From Caldicellulosiruptor morganii (GTDB taxonomy: Bacteria; Bacillota; Thermoanaerobacteria; Caldicellulosiruptorales; Caldicellulosiruptoraceae), in contig NZ_CP113865.1 of the NCBI RefSeq assembly GCF_026810225.1, positions 2,066,001-2,130,000 on the forward strand: a stretch of DNA of 64,000 bases. The letters are read 5' to 3'. The position numbers and the translations under genes were made by a program. Positions 62,230-64,000 of this stretch are shown here, piece after piece. The notes beneath the pieces are model-generated. The model ran no database searches. It was not told where the DNA came from and saw nothing but the letters and a program-made list of their open reading frames with translations. Within the stretch, counting starts at the first letter, position 1; every line of letters starts with the position of its first letter.

Positions 62230-64000
62230 TCAATCAACCTGCTGTCTTAATATCTCAACCGGCATAACCTTTGCTATTTTCTGCCTTGCCAGAAATCTTG
62301 AAATTAAAAAGACCAAAAGAAGTATGGCAAATGTAGACAGGATGCTATTTACACTCAAATCAAGGCTCATTGCAAAATCGATATCTCTTGTTGCTGTGCT
62401 CATAAGCCAATCCATTGTAAACCTGGATAGTGGAATTCCTGCAGCAAATCCTACAAAAAACGAAATATAATTAAAGCCAAGAATCATTTTAAAAATACTT
62501 CCTTCTCTGTACCCCAGCATTTTCAAAATACCAATGTTCTTTTTGTTTTCATTTAGAGTCAAAGTAGATAGAACATACACAATCAAAAGAGCAAGAATGG
62601 CAGCAATTAGCGCCATCACGCCTATACTTTTTGACAAATCCCCGGCAGATGATTTTATTGTATTTACAAGTTCAGCTTTTGCATAACTTTCAAAAATCAT
62701 GCCCGGTGGAATCTCAAGCTTTTCCTTTGAAAATATCCCGGCATATTCTTCACTTCTGTATCCAAAAATCCTGTTAAAACTCTCAAGCTCCATATACCCG
62801 TTGTTCCCAACCGGAAGGTCTGCTACTTTCCCTATTTTTAAAGTATATTCTTTGCCTGTAAATTTGTTCTTCAGTTTAATCCTATCACCCTCGCCAACCC
62901 CAAGTTTGTTTGCAAGCGGCCTGGTTATAATAAGCTCACCTGACACAGGAATTTCTTTCCCTTTCTCATCATACAGCTCTATCATCTCTGAGCTGCTTTT
63001 TATTCCATAAATTGCTATGCCAAGCCTGGTACCTTTTACGTCAAAATACAAAAGGTTGAATGGTTCAGCTTCAGAAATCATATTAATCTCGGAATGTTTT
63101 GATATGGAGTTTAGCAAATAAAGATAACTGTACTTAAAATTCTTTTCATATGTTTTTTCTATTGCCGTAACAATTGCATCCTTTGCAGTCAAGCCGTACA
63201 TCATCAGGATTGTTGAAAAGATTATTCCAACTGCTAAAATAAGTTCTCTGCCCATATGCCGCCAGCCATACTTTAGCATAATCCTTGTTTTAAACTCAAA
63301 TCTATCAAAAAACTTTATTGAAGGAAGCTTGCCAAACTTTATTTCATCAATGCCATGAAGCATCTGAACAATTGTGAGCTTGAAAAAGTTTTTGATTGCA
63401 AGGTAGCCTGAAAGAAAGATAAATATTGCTGGCATAAGCATTGCAACAAATACATGCTGCCATGGTAAAATTGACTTTATCTCTGGTAATGTAAAGTATG
63501 ACCTGTAAAACCTGGCAAAAGGCGCAGCTTCAATAATCCCAAGCAGCACTCCAGAAACAGAACCAAAAAGCCAGATATAAAGCGGAAATTTCATAAAAAC
63601 CTTCAGCACATCTTTCTGTGCATATCCCATCGAATAGATTGTGCCAATTTCAGCATGCATGGTGTTTATTACCCTTCGCATGACAATAAAGAGTATAAAA
63701 GATGATACAAAAATTATAAAAAGACTGAGTGGCAAAGTTAGGTTCTTTGCATTTTTAACTTTTATCTCTGTATACATTATTCGTGGATTCTGGTCTCTTT
63801 GCATAAACTTCAAAAGTTCCCAGTTGCTATTTAAAAACTCTTTGAACCTGTCAATGTCTTTTATCCTGCCTTTAAAACAGTAATAATGAACAGGAAAAGT
63901 GTTGAAAAGTTTCTTCATCTCATTTCCATTCATAAGAGCAAAGCCAAAATGCTCAGGGTCAGGTAAAAAATCCTGGTCATTTTTAATAATGTAAATATAA
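62230..64000 (-). CDS. FtsX-like ABC transporter permease, N-terminus beyond window
   Basis: The open frame runs to the window edge (last readable residues upstream of the first Met include DQDFLPDPEHFGFALMNGNE), so the start is outside. At least 590 residues are visible. Two FtsX domains are seen: helices around SLFIIFVSSFILFIVMRRVI with TMHAEIGTIYSMGYAQKDVL, and LIAAILALLIVYVLSTLTLN with NIGILKMLGYREGSIFKMIL, plus an extracytoplasmic domain between. This is the MacB/LolE-like permease type, probably acting with an ATPase encoded to the right of this window. Confidence 0.9.
   Translation of the reverse strand, partial: YIYIIKNDQDFLPDPEHFGFALMNGNEMKKLFNTFPVHYYCFKGRIKDIDRFKEFLNSNWELLKFMQRDQNPRIMYTEIKVKNAKNLTLPLSLFIIFVSSFILFIVMRRVINTMHAEIGTIYSMGYAQKDVLKVFMKFPLYIWLFGSVSGVLLGIIEAAPFARFYRSYFTLPEIKSILPWQHVFVAMLMPAIFIFLSGYLAIKNFFKLTIVQMLHGIDEIKFGKLPSIKFFDRFEFKTRIMLKYGWRHMGRELILAVGIIFSTILMMYGLTAKDAIVTAIEKTYEKNFKYSYLYLLNSISKHSEINMISEAEPFNLLYFDVKGTRLGIAIYGIKSSSEMIELYDEKGKEIPVSGELIITRPLANKLGVGEGDRIKLKNKFTGKEYTLKIGKVADLPVGNNGYMELESFNRIFGYRSEEYAGIFSKEKLEIPPGMIFESYAKAELVNTIKSSAGDLSKSIGVMALIAAILALLIVYVLSTLTLNENKKNIGILKMLGYREGSIFKMILGFNYISFFVGFAAGIPLSRFTMDWLMSTATRDIDFAMSLDLSVNSILSTFAILLLVFLISRFLARQKIAKVMPVEILRQQVD

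Overview
The window looks like chromosomal DNA from a thermophilic, polysaccharide-degrading, low-G+C Gram-positive bacterium, most likely Caldicellulosiruptor or a close relative. This is inferred from AT-rich codon use, strong GGAGG-type ribosome binding sites, frequent GTG and TTG starts, multidomain glycoside hydrolases (GH5, GH10, GH13, GH26, GH28) and CUT1-type sugar ABC transporters without their own ATPases. No rRNA, tRNA or CRISPR array was seen.

Layout. 1-2 kb: murB-rapZ-yvcK (yvcK cut by the window edge). 2-8 kb: a TSUP exporter, an iron alcohol dehydrogenase divergent from an HxlR regulator, a short-chain dehydrogenase followed by a YetF-like stub, and an AbrB/PIN toxin-antitoxin pair. 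8-12 kb: gltX-cysE-cysS. 12-15 kb: a secreted protein with seven 59-residue repeats and a BIG2 domain, an IS21 istB remnant, and a fluoride riboswitch ahead of a truncated DUF6062-like gene. 15-21.6 kb: a xylan/xylooligosaccharide operon (binding protein, two permeases, ROK repressor, secreted GH10 xylanase) with a XylR-type operator. 22-27 kb: a MagIII-like DNA glycosylase and a secreted pullulanase with a LacI-type operator at its promoter. 27-30 kb: a small winged-helix protein, an arginase-fold protein, and an excisionase-type HTH gene overlapping an MFS transporter. 30-40 kb: a YesN/YesM two-component system with its own binding protein, an Lpl-type sugar transporter and a secreted GH5 enzyme. 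40-45 kb: hisS-aspS, a YgiT/DUF4258 pair, and two overlapping crcB genes under a second fluoride riboswitch. 45-49 kb: a DUF58 protein and a cytoplasmic pullulanase.

49-52.6 kb is a mobile hotspot. An IscB element with its upstream omega RNA (HEARO) has split a flavin reductase gene, and an IS110-family element with a candidate bridge RNA sits next to it. Two different RNA-guided systems therefore lie side by side; this is the most interesting part of the window.

52.7-64 kb: a CopZ-like iron-sulfur protein, an unrecognised TIM-barrel-like protein, a frameshifted nitroreductase, GH28 and GH26 enzymes without signal peptides, an ECF sigma/anti-sigma pair followed by an ABC exporter, and an FtsX-like permease running off the end.

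Working together: secreted xylanase, pullulanase and GH5 enzyme would cut polymers outside the cell. The two ABC systems would import oligosaccharides, probably with a shared MsmX-like ATPase encoded elsewhere. Cytoplasmic pullulanase, GH26 and GH28 enzymes would finish the breakdown. ROK, LacI-type and YesMN regulators would tie expression to substrate.
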